Source: QHXW01 sp963768075 (GTDB lineage Bacteria; Acidobacteriota; Terriglobia; Bryobacterales; Bryobacteraceae). From it: a stretch of 64,000 nucleotides of DNA. Shown here one piece after another: positions 37,625 to 49,000 of this stretch (position 1 is its first letter; each line of letters begins with the position of its first letter). A program made the position numbers and the translations under genes. The notes beneath the pieces were generated by a model. The model was not told where the DNA came from. It was given only the letters and a program-made list of their open reading frames with translations, and searched no databases. Location: contig CAVYHD010000008.1 in NCBI GenBank assembly GCA_963768075.1, positions 41,761 to 105,760 on the forward strand, read 5' to 3'.

Positions 37625-38249
37625 CTGCGCGGGCCGAAGTGGATATTACTGCTGCCTCTGTTTGCCGGTGCGCTTTCGGGTCAAGACTTTTCTCATAAGC
37701 TGCATTTGCAACTCAAGCGGCAGTGTGCCGATTGCCACGTCAGCGTCGCTTCAAGCACGTCACCGGGAGAGAACCTGCTCCCCGCAGCGGCGACGTGCAA
37801 ACCTTGCCACGCGAGCAGGGAGATTCGTGCACCGCGCGCTACGCCAGTCACGCACTTCAGCCACGTACAGCATTTGAAGCTGGGAAATATCGCACCAATA
37901 ATCGCACGAGGCAATCGACAAAAAAACATACCTGTCTGATCCCGACGACATTCGGGCTCATCTCAATTCCACGAACGCCTGCCTGGCATGCCATCGGGGA
38001 ATCGATACGTCCGATCATGTGACGAACGCCAACATGCCCCAAATGGCCGATTGTCTTGTGTGCCACAACCAGATTGACCCGCCTTTCAGTTGTGCAAAAT
38101 GTCATGATCCCAAGTGGCCTGATCTCCAGCCGGCGAATCATCACGCGGCGGATTTCCACGACACTCACTCGACCAAAGCGATCGTGAAACAGGGGTGCGC
38201 GCTGTGCCACGGGCGTACTTTCACTTGCATGGGTTGCCACCTAGGATAG
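37625..38249 (+). CDS. multihaem cytochrome c with seven CxxCH motifs, one frameshift
   Basis: A signal-like segment (KWILLLPLFAGALSG) is followed by CADCH and CKPCH. After a +1 shift near 37911 (extra G in CGAGG), AIDKKTYLSDPDDIRAH leads into CLACH, CLVCH, CAKCH, CALCH and CMGCH. The two pieces join into a single c7-like protein of about 205 aa, exported and haem-binding. No ATG begins the frame; CTG 37625, just after AGAGGAG, is a tentative start, and coupling to the dehydrogenase stop is likely. It probably accepts electrons from the upstream dehydrogenase. Confidence 0.72.
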
Positions 38250-38281
38250 TGCGCTCGCTCGACACCGCAATCTCGCGAACG

Positions 38282-39313
38282 TTACCGGACGTGTTTCGCC
38301 GGTGGGTTGCGATCCCCGGCGAATTTCCGCTGATGCCAATAGGGGTAAGGCAGCGGGAGAGCACTGACCTCGTCCAGACCCTCCACCTCGGCGTGTGTGA
38401 GGGTCCAATTCGCGGCGGCGAGGTTGTCGCGGAGTTGTTGCTCGTTGCGTGCGCCGATGATGACGGTATCCACGCCTGGTTTGCGCGCAACCCAGTTCAG
38501 CGCGACCTGCGAGATGGAAACCCCGCGCCCGGCGGCGATTTCGGCAAGAGCGTCGACAATCCTGTAAAGACGCTCCTCATCCACGGTACCTGGCGCATCG
38601 AGACTGTTCAGCCGCGACTCTGAAGGCTTCGCCTGGCCGCGTCGAAATTTGCCGGATAGAAGGCCGAATTGCAGGGGGCTCCAGGCCATGACGCCGATCC
38701 GCTGGTCAAGGCCCGCGGGAACAAGTTCGTGTTCGGCATCGCGGGCGATGAGCGAATAGTTAATCTGCTGCGAGATATAGCGCCGAATCCCCAGCCGGTC
38801 TGAGATGGAGAGAGCCTTCATGAGTTGCCAGCCTGAATAGTTGGAGCAACCGGCATAGCGGATCTTACCAGCGCGGATTAGATCCTCGAAGGCACGCAAG
38901 GTCTCGTCGAGAGGCGTGAGGGAATCAAAGTTGTGGGCCTGATAGAGATCGATGTAATCAGTTCCAAGACGACGCAGACTCGCCTCGCAGGCTTCCAGAA
39001 TGTGGCCTCGCGAGAGGCCGGCCTTATTCGTGCCGGGTTCAAGTCCAACGAAGACCTTCGTTGCCAGGACGATGTCTTTGCGGAACGCGCCCAGTGCCTG
39101 GCCGAGCACTTGCTCCGATTTACCAAGCGAGTAGATGTCGGCCGTGTCGAACAAATTTACGCCCGCTTCGATACAGATTTCAATTTGGCGCCGCGCTTCC
39201 TGCGCTTGCACGTTGCCCATCGCAGCGAACCGTCCTTCACCGCCCAACGTCATAGTGCCGAAGCTCAGCACCGAAACTTCCAGACCGCTCGCGCCTAACA
39301 ATCTGTATTCCAT
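38282..39313 (-). CDS. aldo/keto reductase
   Basis: A 343-aa (beta/alpha)8 NADPH-dependent reductase. The catalytic tetrad is visible: Asp and Tyr in FDTADIY, Lys in LATKVF and His in YQAHNFD. The C-terminal NADP-binding IIGARNEQQLRDNL is present. It opens MEYRLLGASGLEVSVLSFGTM and resembles the YajO/YdhF-like group. Substrate unknown. Convergent with the cytochrome gene. Confidence 0.93.
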   Translation of the reverse strand: MEYRLLGASGLEVSVLSFGTMTLGGEGRFAAMGNVQAQEARRQIEICIEAGVNLFDTADIYSLGKSEQVLGQALGAFRKDIVLATKVFVGLEPGTNKAGLSRGHILEACEASLRRLGTDYIDLYQAHNFDSLTPLDETLRAFEDLIRAGKIRYAGCSNYSGWQLMKALSISDRLGIRRYISQQINYSLIARDAEHELVPAGLDQRIGVMAWSPLQFGLLSGKFRRGQAKPSESRLNSLDAPGTVDEERLYRIVDALAEIAAGRGVSISQVALNWVARKPGVDTVIIGARNEQQLRDNLAAANWTLTHAEVEGLDEVSALPLPYPYWHQRKFAGDRNPPAKHVR

Positions 39314-39383
39314 GTTTTGTCCTCAGACCAGCATACCCGAAGGCAGGTAAGCGGAAGTGCTCGAATATCTCCGAAGCGCGGAC

Positions 39384-40141
39384 CTACCGAACGCTCAGAT
39401 CGAGTAGGGCCACCCAATACTGAAACGATTGAAGCGCGAAGCCGATTACAATCAAACCGACCCCAAAGACTCCCATACGTCTTTCGGGCACGTGATCGGC
39501 TGTCCATTCGACAAACGGAGTGCAGGAGCCTGCGATCGCGGTGACCACTCCAATGGCAACGCCGGCTTTCAGTCGGCGATCGCGTGTTCCCGCTGCTGTG
39601 CTATCAGGCTGCTCACGTAACCGGTACCCGCGTAGCCGAGTGTGCGATTGGCTGCGGCGAACAATTGAAATCGGGTCAAATGCGGACGCGTGGAGGGTTT
39701 GTAACCGACCGTTGGCCGGATGCCAATCCGATAGGCGATCGCCTGTCCCGCCGTGCTCAACGCGCCGAACGTAATGCCGAACGGGGCTCCGAATAAATAG
39801 GACGCGCCTAAACCAAAGCCGCACCCGCGAATCGCGCTCATAGCTGCGTCCAGCCAAAATCCGGGCCTCGGCTCGTGCCGGGAAGCACGCGAATACTCCC
39901 ATGCGAGTGTGACGCCATGCGCCAGACCACTTGTCAGGCCGAATACGGGCCCCAACGCAAGGCCGTATCCGGTTCCGAAAAGCGCACCGTAGGTTACCGC
40001 CCGTGTCAGAGTCCGCAGCGGTCCGTGTTCGCCGCCCAGCAGATCATAGGCGAGATACAAGGCGCCGAGCACATCGAGGGAACTGCCGATAATGCTGATC
40101 AACGCGAGGGTGTGCTTGTCGATAATCAACGGGAACGTCAT
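39384..40141 (-). CDS. polytopic membrane protein of unknown function, one frameshift
   Basis: It starts MTFPLIIDKHTLALISI at ATG 40141 and has five or six Gly-rich hydrophobic helices (VTYGALFGTGYGLALGPVFG, FGLGASYLFGAPFG). The frame stops after REHAIAD near 39569 but continues in another frame as RRLKAGVAIGVVTAIAG to FALQSFQYWVALLDLSVR, so one indel near 39580 is likely. Its ATG overlaps the stop of the MBL hydrolase by 4 bp, showing translational coupling. I do not recognise the family. Confidence 0.65.
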
Positions 40142-41091
40142 GATGTAAGCGTCATGGATTGCCCATTGTCCAGCACGAGAAACGAATCGCTTGGGGCGCA
40201 CGCACGGAGCCGCTTCTTCGGCGTGTCGAGGCCATCATCGGCCAATTGAAACGTGCCGTGATGGATCGCGATGCTGGTCTTCGCGGCAAGGATCTCGTGG
40301 GCTCGAATCGCCTCATCAGGAGCCATATGCACCGGCGACATGAACCAGCGAGGCTCGTATGCTCCGATCGGCAGCAGCGCCAGGCGCGGAGCGCCGAATT
40401 GCTCACGAATGCGGCCAAAATGACCGCCGAAAGCCGTGTCTCCAGCAAAATAGACGACGCGGCCCGCCGTTTCGATCACGTATCCGCACCACAGGGTCCG
40501 ATTGCGATCGAAGATTCCCCGTGCCGAAAAATGCATCGCCGGGACGCTATGAATGTTGGTCCGTCCGAATGGTAGCGATTCACCCCAATCCAATTCGTGG
40601 ACTGGACCGATGCTTTGGGATCGCAGCAAACGGGCTACACCGGTTGGAACGATGAATTGGGATTGTCCCCGATCTGCCAGCCGACGCAGCGTGGCAAGAT
40701 CCAGATGATCGTAGTGATTGTGACTGAGGAGCACGGTATCGATTCGCGGAAGATCTTCCCACAGCACTCCCGGCATCCGGCGGCGACGCGGACCGATCGA
40801 GGTGAACGGACTCGCTCGCTCCGACCAGATCGGATCGGTCAAAATGTGGGAGTCGCATTGCTGAAGCAGCAGCGTGGAATGGTTGATTAGCGTAACACGC
40901 AGCTCAGTGCCTTCGATGTAAGACGGCGGTTTGGATGGCTCGACGTCCGAAACGAAACGGCCTGATGGCTCTGGACGGCTGGTGAGTTTCCATCGCACGA
41001 CATCGAGAAAGCCGCGCGCCTGAGGGGCCTCAGGATTGAAGAAGCGCTTCCCGTCGAAGTGCCTCGGAATTGGCGGCGCACCCAGCGGCAT
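40138..41091 (-). CDS. NAPE-PLD-like MBL-fold hydrolase
   Basis: About 317 aa. Family marks are INHSTLLLQ, HILTDPIWSERASP, the zinc motif SHNHYDHLD, MHFSARG followed by RTLWCGYVI, FAGDTAFGGHF and SIAIHHGTF. These are typical of N-acyl-phosphatidylethanolamine phospholipase D-like bacterial proteins. ATG 41091 (MPLGAPPIPRHFDGKRFFNP) is preferred to TTG 41136. The downstream membrane protein is translationally coupled to it and may share a lipid-related role (inference). Confidence 0.87.
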   Translation of the reverse strand: MPLGAPPIPRHFDGKRFFNPEAPQARGFLDVVRWKLTSRPEPSGRFVSDVEPSKPPSYIEGTELRVTLINHSTLLLQQCDSHILTDPIWSERASPFTSIGPRRRRMPGVLWEDLPRIDTVLLSHNHYDHLDLATLRRLADRGQSQFIVPTGVARLLRSQSIGPVHELDWGESLPFGRTNIHSVPAMHFSARGIFDRNRTLWCGYVIETAGRVVYFAGDTAFGGHFGRIREQFGAPRLALLPIGAYEPRWFMSPVHMAPDEAIRAHEILAAKTSIAIHHGTFQLADDGLDTPKKRLRACAPSDSFLVLDNGQSMTLTS

Positions 41092-41105
41092 GTTATACGG
41101 ACCGG

Positions 41106-41384
41106 TCAGCAACCGTGTCGCCTGATGTGGGCCCAATACGTGTTTCGCGCCGACTGAGCCTTAGCCGCCGACTTTTCAATCGGCCGATCCAAGCGCCGGA
41201 AGAGCACGTCGCCGTTCGCTATCGCGCGCTGCTGCCGCCGGTAGAGTAACAGCACTTCTTCCAGTGCGCTCGTTAACTCGGCCAAAAGGCGCGTCCGCCG
41301 AACACATATACCCAGTTGCCGCTTGCGCAGGCGCAGACGCACGCGAGGAAGGAGTTTGAGCGCACGGCGGAAACGAAAGACCAT
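41106..41384 (-). CDS. hypothetical basic protein, DUF4236-like N-terminus
   Basis: The frame from ATG 41384 reads MVFRFRRALKLLPRVRLRLRK, like the start of DUF4236 proteins (phage-type small basic proteins). The rest (LTSALEEVLLLYRRQQRAI) does not continue that domain. It may be a frameshifted or diverged member, or not a gene. It lies 15 bp upstream of the NAPE-PLD-like gene. Confidence 0.35.
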   Translation of the reverse strand: MVFRFRRALKLLPRVRLRLRKRQLGICVRRTRLLAELTSALEEVLLLYRRQQRAIANGDVLFRRLDRPIEKSAAKAQSARNTYWAHIRRHGC

Positions 41385-41706
41385 AGCTAACCCGCCCGGC
41401 CCACCCCGTGCGTGCCTCGCTCTGCTCCACGTGACCGGTCTTCGGAGCGCCTCTCGCAATGAGGTGGGCCGGGTTCAGTAATTATATGCTAGCGAGGAGG
41501 GGCGGGGAAGGTGTGTGCTGAACATCAGTTTCGATCCCCGGCGTAGAGACACTCAGAATGGGTACGCTGCGAAGTATCAGGCACCTTGCGCGTATTTCGC
41601 TGGCGGCTCATCATTGGTCACTCCGACGGTTTGGATATACTATGCTTGTTCGCCTCAAGGCTGCCCTCGGTTTGTCCCAGCCGGGGTCCTTTATGGGAGG
41701 ACCGGC

Positions 41707-43685
41707 ATGATCTCTCAGAAGAGTATTTCGGCAGACACCCCAATGGGCGCGACACTGGTTGCGGGAGGCGGGGTTACTTTCCGAGCTTGGGCGCCCCGAG
41801 CTTCGGCAGTTTATCTCAACGGCATTTTCGGCGGCACACAACAAACCGGACAGAGCGACGCTTTGCTCCTGGCCAAAGACGCGAATGGCTACTGGACCGG
41901 CTTCTTAGAACAAGCCCAGAGAAGGCGATCTTTATCACTTCTGGGTCACCGGCGCAGGTTCCAGCGGCTGTAAGCGAGATCCATACGCACGTGAGTTGGC
42001 GACGGACGCGGCTTTTCCAAACTGTAGCTGCATCATTCGTTCTGGCACGGCGTACCCGTGGCACGACGCGGACTTCGTCACGCCCGACTTCACTAACATG
42101 ATCATCTACCAGGTGCATATCGGCACATATGCGATCAACAAACCTGGAGTCGCCTCTACCTTTCTAGATATCATCGGAAAGATTCCCTACCTAGTCGCCT
42201 TAGGAATCAACATGCTTCAGCCATTGCCGGTGGACGAAGTGGAGACAGATCCTTCGATGGGCTACGACGGGGCGGATTACTTCTCCCCGGACTTCCCTTA
42301 CGTCGTGACGGATCCGGGCGCTCTTGCACAATACCTGGCAACGATCAATGGCCTTCTCCAGGAAAAAGAGCTGTCGCCGCTCGCCCTCAATGACATAATG
42401 TCCGGGCCGGCACAACTCAAGGCTCTGGTTGATCTCTGTCACGTTTATGGCATTGCGGTCGCGTTCGACGTGGTCTACAACCATGCTGGCGGATTTAGCG
42501 TCGACGGCGAACCCGACGATCAATGTCTTTACTACTGGGATCGCGCCGTTAACCGGGGCAACAACAACGACAGCCTCTACTTCACCGATCAGGATCGCGG
42601 CACAGGCGGACTATCATTCGCTCTTTGGAATAACGACGTTCGTCAATTTATCATCAATGATGCCCGCTACTACGTCGAGGAGTTCCATGCCGACGGATTC
42701 CGCTATGACGAAATCAGCGATCTGATATCGATGAATTGCGATTCGGGCTGGAGTTTCTGTTGCGACCTCACCAACACGATCCGGTTCATCAAGCCTCGCC
42801 TGCTGCAGAACGCTGAGTTCTGGCCTGGCGAGGTTGGAAACTATCCCAAGTCTTCACAATCTATCGTGACTTCAGTTGCTGATGGCGGGGCAGGATTTGA
42901 CGTCCTGCAACACGATGGGTTGCGTAACGCCGTTCGGGGGGCGGTGCAATCCTCGGCCTTCGGTCAGCAAGCTGCGATCGATTTTCGAGCATCGCCGGGG
43001 CTCTCTATCCCAACGGCTTCGCCCACGGGTGGCAGACCGTCACGTGCGTCGAGAATCACGACATCGTAAAGGTAGGCACCGACCAACGCATCCCGTGGCT
43101 CGCCGATTCCGCTGACCGGCGTTGCTGGTATGCGCGCAGCCGCTCGCAGGTTTGCCATGGGGATTCTGCTCACAGCACCCGGTATTCCACAGCTCTTCAT
43201 GGGTCAGGAGTTCCTGGAAGACAAGCAGTGGAGCTGGGATGCCAGGTCTTCCAATCTACTCTGGTGGGACGGATTAAACACTGGAATCGACCCGGCCATG
43301 GTCAATCATCTTCGCTTCACGCAGGATCTCATCCGCCTGCGCTGGAATCACGCCGGCCCTGCGCGGCGACAACGTAAATCCGTTCCATGTCTCTAACTCG
43401 AACCGCGTACTTGCATTTCATCGCTGGCTCGAAGGCACAGGTCAGGATGTTGTGGTGGTTGCCACGCTTTCGGAGACGACGTGGTACAGCTACAACGTGG
43501 GATTCCCCGATCCGGGCCAATGGGCCGAAGTCTTCAACAGCGACGTCTATGACAACTGGGTCAACCCGATCGTCGCAGGCAATGGAGGAGGCATCTCCGC
43601 GTCAGGTCCGCCTCTGCATGGTTTACCGGCCTCCGCCAGTATCGTGATCCCTGCAAACGCCTTCGTAGTTTTTGCACGCACATGA
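41707..43685 (+). pseudogene. GH13 alpha-amylase/branching-enzyme-like protein, at least four frameshifts
   Basis: The pieces rejoin into one enzyme of about 660 aa. An N-terminal CBM48-like domain (GGGVTFRAWAPRASAVYLNG) precedes the GH13 barrel (IIYQVHIGTY, VAFDVVYNHAGG, nucleophile Asp in DGFRYDEIS, acid Glu in QNAEFWPGE, transition-state VENHD, IPQLFMGQEF) and a C-terminal beta domain ending AFVVFART. Frame changes lie near 41925, 42990, 43110 and 43355. All catalytic residues survive, which argues for base-call error. GGGAGG precedes ATG 41707. A role in alpha-glucan (glycogen or trehalose) metabolism is expected. Confidence 0.8.
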
Positions 43686-43829
43686 AGCGAAGTTTTCGCC
43701 TATCAAGGGAAGCGCCGGCTTCCTGATGGGAAAAATAAAACGCGGAGTTCAAGGGATTATTAAGGATGGCGGCTGGGTGTATACTGCCCACAAGCCGGGA
43801 ACGAATCAGGAATTCGATATTCTTAGTAG

Positions 43830-44843
43830 GTGGTGGGAAATTTGGGCAAGCGCGAATGCTTCGGGGAAGTGTGCTCGCGGCGCGCGTTCATGTGGCAGCT
43901 TTCCGCAGGTCTCACGGTGTGCGGTGCGATGGCTGGCGAGATCAGCCAGTTCGACTTCTCCTTGCTGGACGATCGGCTGACCCCTAACCAGTTATTTTTC
44001 GTCCGGAATCACACCTCAATGCCCAAACTCTCGCCGCATGATTGGCGGCTTACGATTGGAGGGCAAGTGGAATCGGCCTATTCGATCGGGTATCCGGAAC
44101 TCTTAGGTTACGCCGCGCGCACGCTGGGTTGCACCGTTGAGTGCGCTGAGAATCCCCCTGGTGGTGGTCTGGTTAGCACGGCAGAATGGAGCGGTGTGCC
44201 ACTGGCTACGCTGCTTGCGAGGGCCAAGCCAAAGGCGGACTTCGTGCGTTTTCGCGGTGCAGATGCGCGTTTTGCGCACACCATTCCGATTGAGAAGGCG
44301 ATCCATCCCGATAGTCTCGTGGCTTATCGTATGCACGGCGAAGAGTTGCCCGTCGCGCATGGATTTCCAGCTCGTATGATTATTCCTGGCTGGTACGGCA
44401 TGGCTTCGGTGAAGTGGGTGGAGGCCATCGATGTGATCGGTAAGGGGGACGACACCGGCTATTTCCTAGCCGATGGCAAACCAGTCACCGCAATACTGGT
44501 GAAATCGGCATTCGCGCGTCCGCTCGACGGCGCCGTGATTTTCGGACGCCGGTTCGTGGTGCGCGGCGCGGCATGGGCCGGCGAACGCCGCGTTAGTGTG
44601 GTGGAACTGAGCACTGATGGCGGCCGGTCCTGGAGCGCAGCCACGCTCCTCGATACGGCCCAACCCTACACGTGGGTGCGCTGGCAATCCGAATGGAAGA
44701 TCCCAGCGGCAGGTAACCATGAACTCGTCGTACGGGCCGTGGACGACGCGGGGCGAATGCAGCCAGCGGGAACTCAAGGGGCAAACGAATACGGACAGAA
44801 TGCCTGGCAGAGAGTGAAAGTGACGGTGTCTTGGTCAAAATAG
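43830..44843 (+). CDS. sulfite-oxidase-family molybdopterin oxidoreductase, Tat-exported
   Basis: A 337-aa protein. The N-terminus has a twin-arginine motif (SRRAFMWQL) with a short hydrophobic stretch. The Moco domain includes FFVRNHTSMPKL, LTIGGQV, the Mo-ligand region LGCTVECAENPPGGG (Cys of VEC), AEWSGVPLATLL and PARMIIPGWYGMASVKWV. A Mo-co dimerisation-like beta domain follows (VVELSTDGGRSWSAATLL ... WQSEWKIPAAGNHELVVRA). The usual C-x-G-N after the ligand is AENP here. GTG 43830 is the first start; 43833 and 43842 are alternatives. The TPR gene overlaps its end by 13 bp. Confidence 0.87.
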   Translation: MVGNLGKRECFGEVCSRRAFMWQLSAGLTVCGAMAGEISQFDFSLLDDRLTPNQLFFVRNHTSMPKLSPHDWRLTIGGQVESAYSIGYPELLGYAARTLGCTVECAENPPGGGLVSTAEWSGVPLATLLARAKPKADFVRFRGADARFAHTIPIEKAIHPDSLVAYRMHGEELPVAHGFPARMIIPGWYGMASVKWVEAIDVIGKGDDTGYFLADGKPVTAILVKSAFARPLDGAVIFGRRFVVRGAAWAGERRVSVVELSTDGGRSWSAATLLDTAQPYTWVRWQSEWKIPAAGNHELVVRAVDDAGRMQPAGTQGANEYGQNAWQRVKVTVSWSK

Positions 44844-46003
44844 CGCTGGGCTTGATCATCGCTGCCGCACTCTATGGCCAGATCGACGAAGCTGAATTGG
44901 CGTTCCGGTCCGGAGACGCGGAACGTGCCGCTACGCTCGCTCATGCCGTCTTGTTGAAGGATGCCGGTTCCATTCGCGCGCACTTGATTCTCGGAGTGAT
45001 TGCCGCCCAGCGCAACAATTGGCAGGAAGCCGGCACGCATTTTGAAGCGGTGGTTCGACTCGCGCCGGAAGACCCCCAGGGTTACTTCTATCTCGGCCAG
45101 GCAAATCTATATCAGCAGAAGTGGGAGGTGGCGGCCAAGTATTTCGGCACCGCCCTGGAAAAGAACCATCCCGACCACAACCGCGTGCTGCTGGAACTGG
45201 CGGTCGCGCAACACGAAGCGGGCCATCCCAACCAGGCCCTTGCCAGCCTCCGGCAGGCATCCATCAGTAGCGGACCCTACGCCGCGCAGTACTTTGCTTT
45301 GACCGCATACGCGGAAGCCAAAGTGAGCCAACCTGCCGAGGCCATCCAGGCGATCCGGCGCGCGCGCGCGTTCGACGCTGCGAATCCACAGTACGTCGGC
45401 TTCCTGATTTCCACGTTACTCGCCTCCGGCCAGTTAAGTGCGGCATTGGCTGAGGCGATTCAAGCTCAGCGGCAGTTCCCGGATGATGCGCAGGTTCAGT
45501 TCCTGTTCGGGCTGGCGAGCCATTACGTGACCCACGGCGACCTCACCAAGATCGCGCTCCGAAATCTTTCCGAAGGTCAGCCGGAAAGCCCGCAGACCAT
45601 GCTGCTCAGCGGCCTTGTTTATCGACAACGGGGGCAAACTGAAGAAGCCAGACGCGCATTTCTGCGCGCAGCACGCGGTGGAGTGCCGGACGCACACACG
45701 CTGCTCGGCCTCATTTATAAGGATGCCGGTGATCTTAGCGCCGCGGAACGCGAGTTTCGGGACGCCGAACGGCTCAACCCCCAGGATGGGCAAGTGGAGC
45801 TAGAACTTGGCAAGATCCTATTCGGGCAGAGCAATCTCGCTGAAGCCCTGAAGCGCTTTAAGACCGCCGCGAAATGTATGCCCGACAATGCGGCCGTGCA
45901 TTATCAGTTAGGTCTGTTGTATCGCAAGCTCGGCGACGCCAACGCCGCCGCCCAGCACATGGCTCTGTATCGCAAGTTTCATCAGGAAAACGAACCACGC
46001 TGA
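44831..46003 (+). CDS. TPR-repeat protein
   Basis: A 390-aa exported protein (signal IALGLIIAAALYGQ) built of about ten TPR units, for example AHLILGVIAAQRNNWQEAGTHFEAVVRLAPED and VHYQLGLLYRKLGDANAAAQHM. It starts at TTG 44831 inside the end of the sulfite-oxidase-like gene, so it is probably translationally coupled. Similar TPR proteins accompany acidobacterial periplasmic redox enzymes; a scaffold role is inferred. Confidence 0.85.
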   Translation: MVKIALGLIIAAALYGQIDEAELAFRSGDAERAATLAHAVLLKDAGSIRAHLILGVIAAQRNNWQEAGTHFEAVVRLAPEDPQGYFYLGQANLYQQKWEVAAKYFGTALEKNHPDHNRVLLELAVAQHEAGHPNQALASLRQASISSGPYAAQYFALTAYAEAKVSQPAEAIQAIRRARAFDAANPQYVGFLISTLLASGQLSAALAEAIQAQRQFPDDAQVQFLFGLASHYVTHGDLTKIALRNLSEGQPESPQTMLLSGLVYRQRGQTEEARRAFLRAARGGVPDAHTLLGLIYKDAGDLSAAEREFRDAERLNPQDGQVELELGKILFGQSNLAEALKRFKTAAKCMPDNAAVHYQLGLLYRKLGDANAAAQHMALYRKFHQENEPR

Positions 46004-46046
46004 CTGGCGGCGCGAACAACGCCGCTCTGCACCTCGCCGTATTATA

Positions 46047-46076
46047 TTGACAACACTGGCAAAATACTCATATCAT
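46047..46076 (+). promoter_or_regulatory. sigma-70-type promoter of the TonB receptor
   Basis: TTGACA at 46047-46052, an 18-bp spacer and TATCAT at 46071-46076. Transcription would start near 46083, 15 bp before ATG 46098. This also shows that the frame upstream of 46098 is promoter, not coding. Confidence 0.6.
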
Positions 46077-46097
46077 ATTGCGCTACGAGGGCGGGAT

Positions 46098-49000
46098 ATG
46101 TGTATTCGACGGCATCTTCCATTGGCACTGTTGGCATTGGCAGCCAGTATTCACGCACAAACGCGCGACACAGCAGCGATATTCGGCTCCGTGAAGGACA
46201 CTCAGAATGCCATCATTCCGGGTGTGACGATCACTTTGACTAGCACTAGTACGGGGCAGGCTCGGAGCACCGTGGCCACCGAGAGTGGCGAATATGGGTT
46301 CAATCTGCTTCCAGTGGGCGGCTATACCTTGTCCGTTGAGCAGCCATCGTTCAAACGATATCAGCGGACCGGCATACTTCTGCAGGCCGACGAAAACGTC
46401 AAGTTGGACATCAGTCTCGAGGTCGGAGACGTGAAGACCACGGTGTCGGTATCAGAAGCGGTCAGTCAGATCGAAACTCGTTCCGCGACGATCAAGGAAA
46501 CGGTCGACCAGGCGCGTATCGTGGAGCTTCCGCTGGACGGCCGCAATCCCGCGGATCTCGCGCTTCTTGTGCCGGGCGTAGTGCCGGGCAGCGCGACGAC
46601 CAACGGAGACGCCACCTACGACCCCATTATCCGCGGCCAAAAATCGTTTTCGATAGGAGGCTCTCGCAATAATAACGTTCGATTCAGCCTGGACGGCGGA
46701 GAGAACATGGACAGCCTGTTCAATTTCAATGCCCCATTTCCATTTCCCGATGCCGTGGAGGAATTTTCCGTCCAAACCAGTAATATGATGCTGGACCAAG
46801 GGAACAGCTCGGCTGGAGCCATCAACGTGGTGACCAAGTCGGGTACCAATCAATATCATGGCAATGCATTCTGGTTCGTGCGGAACACGGATCTGAATGC
46901 CCGGAACTTCTTCTCCCACGACCAGGACTCCCTCAAGCGCAATCAGCTTGGGTACACCGTGGGTGGACCCATTCTAAAGAACAAGTTGTTCGCATTCGGG
47001 GGGAGCGAAAAGCTATGGCTGCGTCAAGCGCCTGGCGATTTGAAAACTCTGAGTATCCCAGAATCCCAGCGAAGCGGTAACTTTTCAACCGCCGGAGTTA
47101 CGATTTACGACCCCCTGACCGGCCAACCTTTCCCCGGTAACATCATCCCCACAAACCGGCTTTCTCCAGCCGCTTTAAAGCTATTGGCCATCACTCCGCT
47201 GCCGGACCCGGATGGGTACGCGCGGTTTTCGTATCCGCAAACGGAAGGAGACTGGTCATATATCTTCAGACTCGATTATGTGATCAACGCCAAGAATAAC
47301 CTCATGTTTCGGTATTTTGGGACGAGTCAAGACGAGCCGTATCACTCGCCGGACAACAACATTGATCTTGTGCAATTGGCCACTCACAATTTTTCGAGGA
47401 ACGCAACGGTCTCCTATAACTTTATTGCGAGCCCAAATCTCATAGCACACACGCAGCTTTCGGGCGAGCATCTGGTGACGAACGGCGCCAGCGATCTGAG
47501 TATCACCATTGCGAATCTTGGAGTGCAGGTGTACGCGCCATCAAACGATATCTCCGTTTACCTGCTCAACAGCGGCATCAACATGTCCACACCTCCGAAG
47601 ATTTATTTTGCGCGCGCCATGGAGGAACTCCTGCATGACTGGACTTGGACGAAAGGCGCGCACACCTTCACCTGGGGCGCGCAACTGGCCTGGTCCCAGT
47701 ACAACGAAAACACGATTTACGACAGTTCCGGGAATTATCAGTTCGACGGCGAGGTCACGGGCCACAATGGACAGCCCGGACTCGACGTCGCCGACTTCAT
47801 GCTGGGGCAGATGTCTTACTTCACCCAAAACAACGGGGAACTAGAAAATCGCCGCCAGTTCACCAAGGGGCTTTACTTCGCCGACGTGTGGCGCGTCACG
47901 CCGCGGTTCACCGTCAGTGCGGGTCTTCGCTATGAGCCTTATAGTTTCTTTACGGATACCAAGAAGCGGAACCAAACGTTTTCGCCCGAAAATTACGCGG
48001 CGGGCATCAAGTCGCAGATTTTTTTGAACGCCCCTCCCGGGCTCCTTTATCCTGGCGACAAGGACCCGAGTGGCGGAACAATCTCTAATGCGGTTATGAA
48101 ACCCGACTTGACTAATTTTGCGCCGCGCCTGGGATTCGCGTGGGATCCGTTTGGGGACGGAAAGACCAGCATCCGCACAGGATACGGTATCTATTACAAC
48201 GCCCCCCAACTGGCCGCTGAGAACAATTCGAACGATGTAGCTCCGTTCAGTTACCGCGTACAGTTCGATAATGGACTTTTTGATAGCCCGTATTTGGGAC
48301 GAGAAAGTGCGAATGTGTATCCGGTCACACAGTTCGTTGCCGATACTCCCTTCCAATCACCTCTTGCCACCATTCTTCTGGATAATAAATACCGCACGGC
48401 CTACTCGCAAAACTGGAGCTTTACCATCGAGCGGCAGATTATCCGGGATACCCGGGTGCGGGTTGGCTATGTGGGCACGAAGGCTACGCACTTAGACGGG
48501 GACTACGATGAGAATGCGCCAATTTACGATTTCAATATCTCGTACGACGACAACCTGGCCACCATCAACCAGCGTCGCCCATATCAGGGGTATCAATCCA
48601 TCGCCCGCGAGTTCTTTGGCCTGAATTCAAGCTACAACGCGTTGCAGGTTTCAGTGGACAAGCGGTTTAGCCAGGGTTTCACGATTCTCAGTTCGTACAC
48701 CTGGTCCAAGACGCTCGATTACGTGTCGCAGAATAACTATGCAGGAAATCTGATCGAGAACTCTTTCGACTTCTTCTTTGCTCGCGGCCTTTCCGATCAA
48801 AACCGGCCGCAGACATTCGTCAATTCGTTCGTTTGGGATTTGCCCTCTCCGGGGGGCGCGAATGTTGCGCCGGTGGTTCGAGCACTCACGCGGGATTGGA
48901 AACTCAGCGGCATCATTTCATTGTTCGCCGGCACGCCGTTTTCTATTCAGGCCAACGGCGACGTTCTGGCGAACACCGGCGAGAGTAGCGCTAATGTGAA

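Noticed and set aside
43725..43890. Short plus-strand frame beginning MGKIKRGVQGI before the sulfite-oxidase-like gene
   Set aside because: It runs into the coding region in the wrong frame and has no family features.
46047..46097. Upstream extension of the TonB receptor frame
   Set aside because: Its TTG start is the -35 hexamer of a good promoter; the signal peptide begins at ATG 46098.
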